A stretch of DNA of 64,000 bases from NCBI GenBank assembly GCA_029964075.1, contig CM057135.1:30183366-30247365 (forward strand). The letters run 5' to 3'. Below, one piece after another: positions 39,701-50,800 of the stretch; position 1 is the first letter of the stretch, and each line of letters begins with the position of its first letter. This DNA comes from Patiria pectinifera (taxonomy: Eukaryota > Echinodermata > Asteroidea > Valvatida > Asterinidae). The position numbers and the translations under genes were made by a program. The notes under the pieces were generated by a model. That model was not told the origin of the DNA, made no database searches, and worked only from the letters and a program-made list of their open reading frames with translations.

Positions 39701-40907
39701 AATACAGGCTTGTGTTTCTTCAAAGTTGCAAATTTCAAAGTTGCAAGTTGCAAATACAATCGACTCTCATTATAACTTTTTTTCTAACTTAATTGTTTGT
39801 TTGTTTGTTATAGAATGTATTATTAAGAGGAACATCAGTCCCATTCATTTGGCATACAAATGCACAGTCGAGACCAAGGCTTTATGTTTGTTATAACCAG
39901 AATTTTGTATTAACAGAGTTTGTACTAACGAGAGTCGACTGTACTATGGCAAAAATTGCCACTGCATATACCTGCATACTCAACTGTCTCATGTCAAATT
40001 TAATTACAGTGAAATCTCCATAAGTCAAACTCTGATAACTCAAAACAACTGTTAAGTCAAATAAAGAATCCATTGCCTTCAGCAGTATAACAATAATATA
40101 CAACCCTGCTTAACTGAAAACTCTGCCAATGTCAAATTTTGAAGCTGTTCCCTTGAGGTTTGACTTGTTGAGATTTCACTGTATAAAAAAACTTTAACAA
40201 ATTAAACAAAACAATGAATCACTGCTCATAATAACAATGAACCTACCTACAGGAAGATGACAATGTAGTTTTTCCAGTTCATTATTTAAATCTGCTGTGT
40301 TTGTCAAATCACAGGATTTGTTGACAGCCGAGCACATGAGAAGAGTGGTATGACCTTCATGGGTTACGCCCAGCAAAAAGCCACTTGCTTCCTTTGCTGG
40401 TTCATTTAGAACACGATTTATTGGCTGGAAATCAAGAAAAAAATAATTCCAATATTTCATTTTTAAAGTGTGATTGAAGTATAAAATAAAAGATTTTGAC
40501 TATTGTGGGAAAAATGCGTCGTGGTCTGTAAGAGTAAGTACGTGTTGTACATGCAACAGAAGCGTGGTACCGTACACCATGTTTTGCAGGTGAATCGTTT
40601 TGCATACAGGTGGAATCATCAGGCAGGTCTGCATGCCGTTGCAATTGCGTACGCCACCCCTACCGCGCTTACCAAGTTACCGCGCGGTCATGGATGCGAC
40701 GTCACATACCGGCCGGTATTGAAAATTAACTTCAAAGTACTCGCATGAAAATAAATCATAAATGTATTGTTTCGATATTTATTACATCCCTGTACTTCAA
40801 TCCGATCTCCCCATTGCAAAATCAATAGTAAATATGACACTGAAATAACACAATATGCTTACGTTCACAATCCCGTCTCGCGAAACCAACACCATGGGGG
40901 CCGCCAT
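33786..40907 (-). CDS. UFSP2: UFM1-specific protease 2, complete, 627 aa
   Basis: Thirteen exons, 5' to 3': 40863-40907, 40247-40424, 39518-39615, 39003-39219, 38024-38277, 37273-37363, 36867-37024, 36368-36470, 35762-35908, 34981-35258, 34610-34712, 34174-34298 and 33786-33872; every join keeps phase and the total is 1884 nt. The C-terminal peptidase C78 domain is well conserved: [20 protein letters not shown] (catalytic Cys about residue 460), [38 protein letters not shown] and LILDPHYTG (Asp about 584, His about 586). The end [15 protein letters not shown] matches human UFSP2. UFSP2 matures UFM1 and removes it from targets at the endoplasmic reticulum. The protein is longer than human UFSP2 (469 aa), with a lysine-rich linker ([10 protein letters not shown]) near residue 260. 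The start [15 protein letters not shown] was chosen because it lies in an AAGATGGCGGC context; two upstream in-frame ATGs also exist. Confidence 0.96.
35502..35727. repeat. TTAACCC-family foldback repeat in UFSP2 intron
   Basis: 226 bp from TTAACCCCAACTCCC to GGTGGTTAGGGTTAA, with the palindrome-forming pieces GATTTTGATGGATTTGG inside. It lies in the intron 35259-35761, ending 34 bp from the exon at 35762. Confidence 0.55.
36096..36352. mobile_element. Harbinger-type MITE, GTTCTGCTTCCGG family, copy C
   Basis: The best-preserved copy: TAA at 36093-36095 and 36353-36355, left end GGCCAAAACAAAAATAG then TTCTGCTTCCG, right end CGGAAGCAGAACTATTTC then TGTTTTGGCC. It lies in a UFSP2 intron, its target duplication ending 5 bases before the GTAAGTT donor (36361-36367) of the exon at 36368. 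Confidence 0.85.
37454..37904. mobile_element. MITE with 24-bp inverted ends in UFSP2 intron
   Basis: Begins TTTAAAGATATAGTCCATCA and ends TGATGGACTATAGCTTTAAA with one mismatch between ends. The 451-bp inside has no open frame. The target duplication is hidden in the AT-rich ends, so the superfamily is uncertain. Confidence 0.65.
38278..39002 (-). other. UFSP2 intron with 12-bp hairpin
   Basis: Contains a perfect hairpin TCCAACGCTGGT ... ACCAGCGTTGGA at 38514-38543 and GGTCAGGGAACCAGACTA at about 38710, a motif that recurs in inverse order at 53243-53262 and 53952. Probably parts of a dispersed repeat. The remaining UFSP2 introns (36471-36866, 37025-37272, 40425-40862) show nothing recognisable. 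Confidence 0.4.
39757..39941. mobile_element. Tc1/mariner (pogo-like) MITE in UFSP2 intron
   Basis: 185 bp, flanked by TA on both sides, with inverted ends CAATCGACTCTCATTATAAC and GTACTAACGAGAGTCGACTG. TA duplication and CAGTCGACTCTCGTTA-type ends are typical of pogo/Tigger-like elements. Relatives lie at 46456-46672 and 57259-57445. Confidence 0.75.
40017..40181. mobile_element. Second Tc1/mariner (pogo-like) MITE, different ends
   Basis: 165 bp flanked by TA, with ends CAGTGAAATCTCCATAAGTC and TTGACTTGTTGAGATTTCAC then TG. It is another TA-flanked family, only 75 bp from the preceding one and in the same UFSP2 intron (39616-40246). Confidence 0.75.
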
Positions 40908-41279
40908 CTTGGTAATTAATGCTAAACTCCCAAAATGCATCTGTGATCCGGCGACTAACATTTTATTACGTTTTATTAAATAGTTCATAATATTGCATTA
41001 TTCGGATAATAAAATACCCAAATTCCTAAATACAGCTAAAACAAATTAGTCTGTATATTTTTGCTGGGTTTTGTTGTTTTTCCTCCTTCAAAATTAATGT
41101 TTCGGGGATAAACATTATCTGCTTATCAATGCGCAGTGTAGTGTGGTCGTGATTACAATTTTACAAAATTGCAGACAACATGAACTTTTCAACCTGGCAG
41201 CACGTGCCCAAACTTGGCCATCCCCTTTTTACCTGAGCTGTCAACTTGGACTTTCTGCCTGTCTGCTAGCTTGTCAATA
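40908..41279. promoter_or_regulatory. Bidirectional promoter region, UFSP2 / SLC25A43
   Basis: Only 372 bp separate the two divergent start codons. On the UFSP2 side a YY1 motif (CCAAGATGGCGGC, minus strand, 40900-40912) contains the start codon itself. The SLC25A43 side has GGCAGCACGTGCCC with an E-box CACGTG at about 41202. No TATA box is evident. Shared promoter use is inferred from spacing. Confidence 0.6.
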
Positions 41280-43733
41280 ATGGGAGGGGTCACAAGGGAC
41301 CACCGGTTGACTTATTTGCAGACTTTCACCTGCACAACTACAGCAGGCGTGACCAGCAGAACTCTCACCGCCCCTTTGGATGTGGTCAAAATCCTGTCTC
41401 AAGTTGGGACCAGGGAAACAAAACAAGGATTCTTCAAGGCTTTTGTTAACTTGTACCAGTCTCAGGGCCTGAGGGCATTCTGGAAAGGGAACCTGATTGG
41501 TTGTCTGCGACTGTCCCCCTTCAGCACCATACAGTTTTCGGCGTTTTACAAGTTCAAGTCGAAGCTTGCGGATGAGAATGGTCGGATGAGTCCCCCGAAG
41601 GCCTTGCTGGCCGGAAGTCTGGGAGGAATGGTTGCCACGGTAGTGACCTACCCGACAGACATGGTGAAGACGCGACTGATTGTGCAGTCGACGGATAAGC
41701 GGAAACGGCGTTACCGAGGAATCGTCCACGCCTTCAAGTTAATCTTGAAGGAGGAAGGGCTGCTGGCCTTCTATAAAGGGCTCTATGTGTCATTACTAGG
41801 TGGGATGATATTATCATCTTCCACTCTAACTAGGGAGGGGGAGGGGTCTAGAGGATGGGAAAAGGGGCGTGTCCCAAAATGGATCAACATTTTTTTCCAG
41901 TGATTGAAATCACATCTGTCCTGTTCAACATTGTCCAACATAAGCAATATTTGTCCAAGTTTCACTACAGTGTGCATAATTTTAATATACACTTTTTTTT
42001 GTTTATAGAATTGTACAGCTTTGATAGATAATAAAAAAAAGTTCCTGACCTTAATTCTACAGTGTAGCAATAAGACATCTAGGTCAAAGTTTTATGCTTG
42101 TGTTAACATTTCTAGATGACATGCCCATGAGCAGTGACTATAATTTAACAGGTAATTGTATTTTGTCATAATTTTAATGCATTTTAACTATTTTAATAGT
42201 GCACTCAACCAGCTTATTCAAACGTTTTTTTGTTGTTTTTTAAGTGTACAAGTTTTGTTTACCTTCTTTGGTCAGGTTCCCTGCCCTTCAGTGCATGTAC
42301 CTTCCTGATCTACGAGTTACTAGACTCCATATGGGATTGTCCACGTTACATGCTCACCCCTGCACAGAACTTTTTCAATGGATGTGTTGCCGCAGCCTTT
42401 GCACAGACCTTGTCCTTCCCTTTCGACACCGTCAGGAAAAAGCTTCAGGTACAAAAGTGTCAAGTAATCTTGGATGCAGGTTGACTTTGTGGGGTCGGGA
42501 AAATGAGAAACTACAAAGAAAAATCCGGGAATCTGCCAAGAAACTTCCCAGGAAGCATTGAAAACAGCGGAGTATCTGAAGAAAAAACTGGGAAGATTCC
42601 AGCAAAGTGTGGTGGAAAAGCTTTTGGTATATTTTTCGGAGCCTTCTGCTAAAACTTGAATTCAGCCGTAACTGCACAAAACAAAATAAAGTCCCTATTT
42701 ATGTAGTATTAAAACTGAGGACATTACTTCACTAACTTTATTCATTCAGTTGAAGAAGCATACATGTACATGTATTAATTATTTTACCATAAAAGGATTC
42801 ATCCAAAGTTACTTAGGTTCAGGGATGAGACGCATTAAAACAGATGAGAACATGATGTGAGAAAAATTTGCATAAAATGAATCAGATGGGAGTTGAAGGA
42901 TTTTAAGATTGAATTCTATTAACTTTAATTTCGCTATTGGTTTGTTGGCTTGTTCAGGCCCAAAGCTTTGTGATGAAGAACGGAGGGGGCGTGGACATCC
43001 ATCCGTTCCGGGGGATGATAATGGCCTTCAGGAAGACGACTGACATGTACGGAATGAAGGGGCACTGGAGAGGAAACGCAGCGAATCTTTGCAAGGTAAT
43101 TCTGTAGTTGCTGATCCAAAAAAATACAGAAACTATGGTGAATTGCGCGCGAGAGTTGTAGGCCTCACAAGTCAAACACAAGTCCAGTCTCAAGTAACAA
43201 TCTATCCAAATGAACTCTGACAAAAAGGATTCCTTTGTCATTATCGCCTGGACCTTGTGACCTTACTTGTGATTTGCCTTGTGATTGCCTTGTGATTGGC
43301 TTATGATTTGGCTTGTGATTTGCCTTGTGATTGTCTTGTGATTTGGTTTGAAGTTTGGCTTGACTTGTGATTGATTTGTGATTTGACCAGTCTTGGACTT
43401 GACTTCAATTGTCGTGCACCAATTAATTTGAACTGCATTCCTAATGAGGAACTTTGATGACCAACCAAAAAGAAGGAAAAAAAGTTCACATTTTTCTAGT
43501 TTAATGGTGCGTAGGAAACTTTTTGAATAAATATTAAAAGAAAATTATTAAATCAATTTGGTTGTCCACAGATTATTCCTTATGCTGGCCTGATGTTCAT
43601 GACGTTTGAGGCGTGCAAGAGAGGTTTCCTCTTCCAAAACGGCTACACTCGGTCCCTGTCTGACGACACCCCTTTGCCTGGGGTAGACCAGACACTCAAG
43701 CCCGATGAAGTGGCCAGCTACATGCCCAGATGA
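41280..43733 (+). CDS. SLC25A43: Mitochondrial carrier SLC25A43-like, complete, 330 aa
   Basis: Four exons: 41280-41799, 42276-42448, 42958-43095 and 43572-43733 (993 nt). The protein starts MGGVTRDHRLTYLQTF and has the three carrier repeats with signature P-x-D-x-x-K/R motifs: APLDVVKI, YPTDMVKTRL and FPFDTVRKKL. Each repeat normally forms two membrane helices of the inner mitochondrial membrane. The match to human SLC25A43 (341 aa) is specific: LRAFWKGN, AGSLGGMVATVVTYPTDMVKTRLI, FLFQNGY and the C-terminal PGVDQTLKPDE. The human substrate is not established. An upstream in-frame ATG at 41214 would add 22 residues; 41280 fits the family's N-terminus better. Head to head with UFSP2 and tail to tail with IDS copy 1. 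Confidence 0.95.
41800..43571 (+). other. SLC25A43 introns; minisatellite in intron 3
   Basis: Introns 41800-42275 and 42449-42957 hold nothing recognisable. Intron 3 (43096-43571) contains at about 43263-43390 a degenerate array of about ten 11-14-bp units of the type CTTGTGATTTGC. Confidence 0.55.
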
Positions 43734-44856
43734 CAACTGAGTAATGCCGAGACCGCCTCGGCTGATGCATGATGGGATTGATGCTTCAACGTCCGTGCCG
43801 ACGAGATCGGGAGCCTTAAACTGAAAGCAGTAAACAAGCCAAAACAGTGTTCAGAAATGTTGGACGGTGTCTAGTATTGCCCGTGTGCAAGGACAGTAGA
43901 GGGCAGTGTTTCCGCTGTCCATGAGATTCAAGGGTGGGCACTCTGATGGCAGACATATTAACATACGTCAAGTGGGTGAATGGTACATTCTGGTATCCAA
44001 AATGTACGCCAAACCTCTGCATACACTGTGTACCGTTTGTCAATGCTTGTGGAACACTCACATTGCAGAGATAGCAGAAAAGTGCCATCAAGTTCACAGT
44101 AATATCACGTTCATCATTCTAATGAAAGAGTTCTTTTCACAAGGTAGCTATATCATGCCCTAAAGGTAACCACCACAGAAATGCTGTGTTTTTGTTTACT
44201 CCTGCTTTACAGCACCACAGAATGGGACCGCATATGAATGACAAGTGAACATTAATTGAAATAAACAAAGACGTTTTTATTCCAAATATCGATCTACATA
44301 CTATTTCATAAAAGATGATTTTTTTTTTTTATCAGTTTTCAATAACCTCCATAATAGCACCAATTAGTTTCGACAGCACTGGACTGGCCACCGTCAGGCA
44401 TTGCAATTGAGAATTACAAGTGACCATTAAATATTACACTTTTCCAATAAATAGATCTACATACTATTAAAAAAAGATGATTTTTATCAGTTACTGTGAG
44501 ATAAAACCAGCACACATACATATATTACTAGTATCAGCCACTTGTTATTACAGTAAAAGAACAATTGTTATACTGAAACAAACAAAAAATGCTACTTTGT
44601 TTTTAAGTATATTTCAATACTGTTATTCTTCATATAATTGGAACAGTGAACAAGTCTTGACCCATAAAAAAGGTTAGCTATTTCAATTTAGTCTTTTAAT
44701 ATAAAAACATGTGACACAATGTACCAGTCTAAGAATCATTTCCATGACTGACATAATATAAATTTATCCATAATATTATGATTAAGAACATTGCAATTTT
44801 GTTTAAAATGTATTGTAATGTTGGCACACATTCATAAATTGTATTATGGCAAGTTG
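43734..44856. other. Convergent 3' ends of SLC25A43 and IDS copy 1; left end of duplicated unit
   Basis: From about 43856 the sequence matches 54325 onward: GGACGGTGTCTA, TTGCCCGTGTGCAAGGAC, then CACCACAGAATGGGACCG and onward to the IDS stop. AATAAA at 44260-44265 may end SLC25A43, and TTTATT at about 44276 may end IDS on the minus strand. A stretch at about 43933-44163 is missing from the second copy. Confidence 0.6.
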
Positions 44857-47800
44857 TTAGACTTGTTTGGGTAGAGCATATCTCCACCCTTTGTGGAGCT
44901 CACTAGATAATCTTTGCACAAGCCGTTCATTGATCTGTACATCGGCAACGTTGGTATCTTCCAAAGGATCTGAGTGGAGAATATACAGCTCTCTCGCGTG
45001 GACGTCGCCCCAATTCATCTCACAGGTGACGTTATTGAAGCCGACCCATTCCGTGAAGTGGTAGCCATCGTCTGTGATCATGGAGTATCCCATGATGGTA
45101 ATGTTGGCCAGGGATGGTTGGTCGCTGTCGGGTCGGGGGGTGTCGGAGGGCCGAGGGTATTGGGTGAAGGCTGCCTTCTTCCAGGACTTGCTACTCCTGC
45201 TTGAGTGATTCAAAGCTGTATCGATAATGACTGGAACAAGACTAACACCCTCCACGCAAGTGTCGACTTGGGATGAGTTGACAGGACAAAGGGGTGGCAC
45301 GGGTAATTGTACCAAGTCGGTAAGGGTCGGGAACAGATCTGTTAGCTCCACCAAAGCATCGCTGACCAACTCTTCCCGCGAGCGTGTTGCATTACTCTTC
45401 CCTCTAAACCTCGACGTCGACTTGTACTCCAAGAACGGATCCCTTAGAGGAAACTTGGGCTTCTTGGAGCCTTCTTTCACAGTGTCTGTGATGCCTGGTA
45501 CGTGGATCATGAATGGGACTCGCGTGGCTGTGGCATAGTTGCTAAACTTTGACCATTCCTGATGCTCACCAAGTTGCCATCCTGTACACATAGAGAACAA
45601 AAACCTGAACAAATTTATCATACCATACCTTCCCCTTGCTAACGTTAAGCTACAAATATCAGTTTTTTATTTACAGTACGGACACAGTACAGCGGGAAGG
45701 GGGGGGGGGCAAGTGGGTTACTTTTCTGAAAAAGGTTGCCAGGTTTTTATGCCCGTCACCAGACCTCAGCAACATAAAAAGGGTAGGGGGGGGGGGCTGG
45801 ACAATCTGACTATTGGGGGAGCTGTTCAAAGCAGACAGTTTGGCCGCAATAGCAGAACAGCCGGTACTACATGTATTCCAGCAATGCCCGTGGGAGAGAG
45901 TACTATTACTACGGTGCTACAGGCAATCAAGCCAAAAGATCTTTGTCCTCAAACTGAGTATTAAATCTTATGACTAATTGCTCGCCAAAAAAATCCAGTA
46001 AACTCACCGTGGTCGGAGATGAAGCTGATGATAGTGTCATCTGCAAACCCGGCAGCCTCTAACCCAGCCAAGACACGTCCCAGTTCATAATCCATGTAGG
46101 TCGTTGAGGCGTAGTACGCTTGCCTGATCAGATACTGTAAACAAATCACTCAAATTAATGACTTATATCCATGAAATTCGCGTGTGTTATGTGTCATCCC
46201 CAAACCTAGGGTTTTGAACTCAACAGATTGTACAGCTGAACGTCTGCAAAAGTAGTTGGTCATTACAAATTATGTTCAAAAAGATCAGAAACCTGTAAAT
46301 ATGACTTTGAGATGATTCATAATATTCTTTCAGATGAACAGCCCATTTTTATACAATTCAACCCTAATTTTCCCAGTCTTTTTCCCTTAATTTGAGTGCT
46401 CTTGGTGAAATGAAATGACAATTTTTTTTTTCAAGAATAAGAAAATTCCAATAACCAGTCAACTCTTGTTACTACAAACTCAGCCAGACCTAACCAAGAT
46501 GTTTGTTATATCAGAATTTTGTACTACGTGGAATGTCGGTCCCTTTCACTGTACACATAATATGCACAGTTGGGACTAAGGCTTTACGTTTGCTGAACCA
46601 GAATTTGTATTCACGGAGTTTGTATCAAAATTGTTATTAAAATTGGAGGATTCAGGACTGGAGAGTCAACTGTAATTAGGTTCTAATTTGCAAGTCCTCG
46701 TTTTCTGGAGAGAGACGCTCAATGGGCTAGGTCGCGGTCCACCGTACAAAGCTCTATGAACTTGATATGAAATGGCACTTCACATACTGCATTTCACAAA
46801 TTGGTAACAACATTGAATAAAAAAAACCTACTGATTAAACATTTCCCATAACTCACATGGTATTTGTCGGGCATAGGACCGTAAGGAAACGGCAAGTGGA
46901 GTGCAGTCGTGTCCTCCCTCCGTCTGACATCCATGAATGGGTTCCAAGCAACTGGGGGCTGGGTCTGGGAGTAGAATGCGTTGGGGGCTTTATCCACGGA
47001 CTCCAGAGGGTACAACTCCAAATATTCCTTGGGATACCTGGGGAATCAATTAAAAAAAATATCATGCACTCGTGTTTTTTTCACAAGAGTCTACCCGTCT
47101 CAAATATCCGTTAACTAGTTCGCGCCGGAGGCCGTGTATACACGCAGAAGTTTTACGAAAGTCAGATCGGATGACTGAAAAACCCGCAACGACAGAGACC
47201 AGAAACTATCTGTCAGCGAGCCACAGCCTTCAACCGAGGCCAGTAATATGACTCTGCAGTCCCAGAGTTATGGCTTTGACCTGCTGGGCACTGCGGTCTC
47301 GTGAATATTAAACCCGTTCCTCGGTCCGTCCTTGTCAAAATAAACCCGACCTCAACTGGTTAATATTGGACCTTTGAGGATTTGGCCGTAACGTTTGATT
47401 GACAAACAGGGAGGGGCCATTACCTGAAGGAGATGTGAGGCTTATGGAAACCCATCCCCAAGAAGAACGGCAGGTAGGGTGCAGACGCTTCCTGGCGACT
47501 CTTGGACAGATTCTTGAAGATCTCTAGGATGTGGTCAGTGGTCTGGATGTCCGGTAGCGAACCGAGAGGCTGAGTGGACACGTTGACTGGACACAGCAGG
47601 TTGAAATGCAGCCGCCCATCGGATCCTGGGCAAACCTGTGAATTACGGCACACAAATCTTAATGGTCTTGGATGGACATGTGAGGACTTGTGAGGACTTG
47701 TGATGGACTTGACTACAACAGAGATAGACTAACAGTGGACTAGGCATGCTTGCGCCAAGGGTCAAGTTCCGAAATGGGCGCACATGGACTTCAAAACAAG

Positions 47801-50800
47801 TTGTACTGTGAGTCCTTTATTCCAAGACGTTTGAAGAAATAGCTTACCTTTTCATACCCATACCGTTCTGTAGGTGCATGATAGGGGCGTACAGACCAGC
47901 TATAGGGAGAATCATTGTCTTTTCCACAGACGGGAGCTGAATAATAAAACCAACAACAGACAAAAACAATAACAATAAATCAACAGAAAATAGTACCAAC
48001 CGGGCACAATAACAAAAATGTTTTGATTCCTTCTTTTTGAAACTCGGCCAGAAAAAAATTGCAACGACCTTAACCTCCCTGATCCTCAGAATCTATGAAG
48101 AGGTTTTTTTGAGGATTTTGAAGAATTGAGAAAGGCAGAGCCCACTGACCATAGGTCTACAGGGCTTGATTCCCATGAGAGCAAATTGCAAAAATGTGCC
48201 ACTGTTTTCTGCATAATGGAGGATTTTGCAGGATTGAGATGTAGAGCCCAGCCAGTATTTCTTTACATGAGGCTTGATGCTCCTTGAAACTTGGTAGGTA
48301 AAAAAGAGTGTGCCATTGGGTGCCTGCACAGTGGAGGATTTTGTAGGATTGAGGAGGTATAGCCCGGCCACTGTTACTTAATGGGGCTTGATGCTCCTTG
48401 AAACTTGGTAGGTACAAAGAGTGTGCCATTGGGTGCCTGCACAGTGGAGGATTTTGTAGGATTGAGGAGGTATAGCCCGGCCACTGTTACTTAATGGGGC
48501 TTGATGCTCCTTGAAACTTGGTAGGTACAAAGAGTGTGCCATTGGTTTCTGCACAGTGGAGGATTTTGTAGGATTGAGGAAGGTAGAGCCCGGCCACTGT
48601 TACTTAATGGGGCTTGATGCACCTTGAAACTTGGTAGGTACAAAGAGTGTGCCATTGGTTGCCGGCACAGTGGAGGATTTTGTAGGATTGAGGAAGGTAG
48701 AGCCCAGCCACTATTACTTTACATGGGGCTTGATGCCCCTTGAAACTTGGTAGGTACAAAGAGTGTGCCATTGGGTTCCTGCACAGTGGAGGATTTTGTA
48801 GGATTGAGGAAGGTAGAGCCCAGCCACTGTTACTTTTACTAGAGTGCACTATTACTAGAGTGCATCTAGGTAACTAGCAAAAATGTCTAGGCAGTTGGTT
48901 TAAGTTTAAGACCCTTTCATTTTTGTTGACTGAAACTTCTATATCTTTACCTTAAAGCATGGCTTAAGAAACTGATGACACGGTTCAAGAATTCAAAATA
49001 ATGACGCTAGCAAAACTTTAAACCCACCATTATGGAAGATTTTACCGATGCTTGCAGTGAAGTAGCCGGCGTCCCTGAAATATTGAGGTAGTGTGGTGAA
49101 ATTGCCAGCGTTCGTCCGCCAATATGAGCCTTTGTTGTTGTAGGTCTTTGTCGTATCCGGGCGTCGACTTGTCAGAAAGGACACTCGAGATGGAGCACAC
49201 AGTGGTTGCTGCAAAAGGTCAAATAGATTCTCGTATGAAAGTCAAACATTTGTCAATTTTCTGTTTTGATTTTTTTTGTTTTATATTTAAAATGTGATGT
49301 GTTTTAATTGCAGAGACTTTTGTTGAATTGCGCATGATTAGGGTCAGGAGTCACTTTTATTCATGGCTATGAACCATTTGAAGAATTTTGTATCTAAAAA
49401 CATTCTTTTAACATGATATAATTCCTTTACTCTTTCATACTTGAATTATGGCCCACTTTCTTTTGGGAGATCTTCAAGTGTACATGGTTTCAACAAACTT
49501 TTTACGTTGCAGAAACAGTCCATTTCAACATGGTTTCATATACTGGAATGAACTCAACACTGGTTTAAAAGAGTGTACTACTGTGGTTACATTTGCCAAC
49601 GAAATTGAAAAATCGATCAACAAAACTTATACTTGAACACCCCTCTGGCCATACCTATGGTACCTGCCTCTCTTGTGTGCGGTGCGTACTGCACGATGGG
49701 GCACAGAACGCAGTGCCGGACGCAATATTTGGAACCAGTCGGTGTTTTATCAGCTGTTTAAACCGTCCACGTGACGGGCCCTTGAACAAAAGGACTGGGT
49801 AACCTGTCTATAGGGTATTTATAAATTTTCAATAAAAACTTTGCCAAGTTTCCAAAAGCAAATATTTTCATATCATTTTTTGAGTAAAAGGTTATGCTGG
49901 TTAATAAATAATGGATATTAATAATATGGCTTCACCTTGTGAGTGAGCAAAAAGTGAAAGACTGAAAGAGTAAATAAATGAAAGGATTAATGTGTCAGTT
50001 TAACTGTGTTATATTTTATATCCAAATGTTCAGGTGTTATTTTTAAGACCCAAAACATAGAACTAAGTGTCCATTCGGATTGTCAGTGCCTTTCGTCTTC
50101 ACTGCGCACGGTGCCTTTTAAAAATTGTCAGAGTCAACAATGGAATTAAATTGACCAAATTACATGTTATCTTGAATGACATGTATATTTTTGGTCATTC
50201 AAAACCACATCCAAAAAACTTCAACTACTTACACGTACAGTTCTTGCATAGTGGGGAAAATGTATACTATAATGTAAGGCCAAAAAAAAAAAGTCTCCGG
50301 TTTCTGATATGGAGCTTGCCCAAAATGTGGTGCGGCGACGTGGCTTTTTTTTTTTTTTTACCTGATTTTTTTTTTTACCTGATTTTTTTTTGCTTCAAAT
50401 ATCGGCCGATGACTGCAAATGGTGCCCGACTAAACTTAGTGCAAATATATGGGAGTCCAGAGAGGCCACATAAAGCTTATTTTCGACCATAACCCAATCT
50501 AAAAACATGTTAAAATTGTGCAGCAGCAGGATTCCAGTCAAACCAGTGAGTTTGGCGGTTTTGAGACATCATCTTTCATTGAAAAAAAAAACTTTTTCAT
50601 TTTGCCGACGCGCATGGCTACGGCAACGCGCGCGCATACCAGAAACCAGAGACTTTTTTTGTGGCCTAATCATTATCTATCTGATGGTAAAATAAAATCT
50701 GGTAAGTCAGATTTGAAAATGGGTAAGTTAAATGTTGGAGTGGGTAAGTGCTGGGTAAGCAGGTAAAAAAGGTAAATTCGAGGCTTGTGTTATAAAACAT

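Noticed and set aside
42480-42660. Possible extra SLC25A43 exon
   Set aside because: Exons 2 and 3 join in phase to give the normal carrier; this stretch adds nothing matching the family.
43816-44097. Related frames at 43816-44097 and 54218-54478 (HTGNTRHRPTF / HTGKSRHRPTF)
   Set aside because: Their likeness comes from the segmental duplication; the frames differ on either side and no protein family fits.
48093-48849. Repeated open frames over the IDS intron minisatellite
   Set aside because: They are tandem-repeat translations inside an intron, with changing frames between units.
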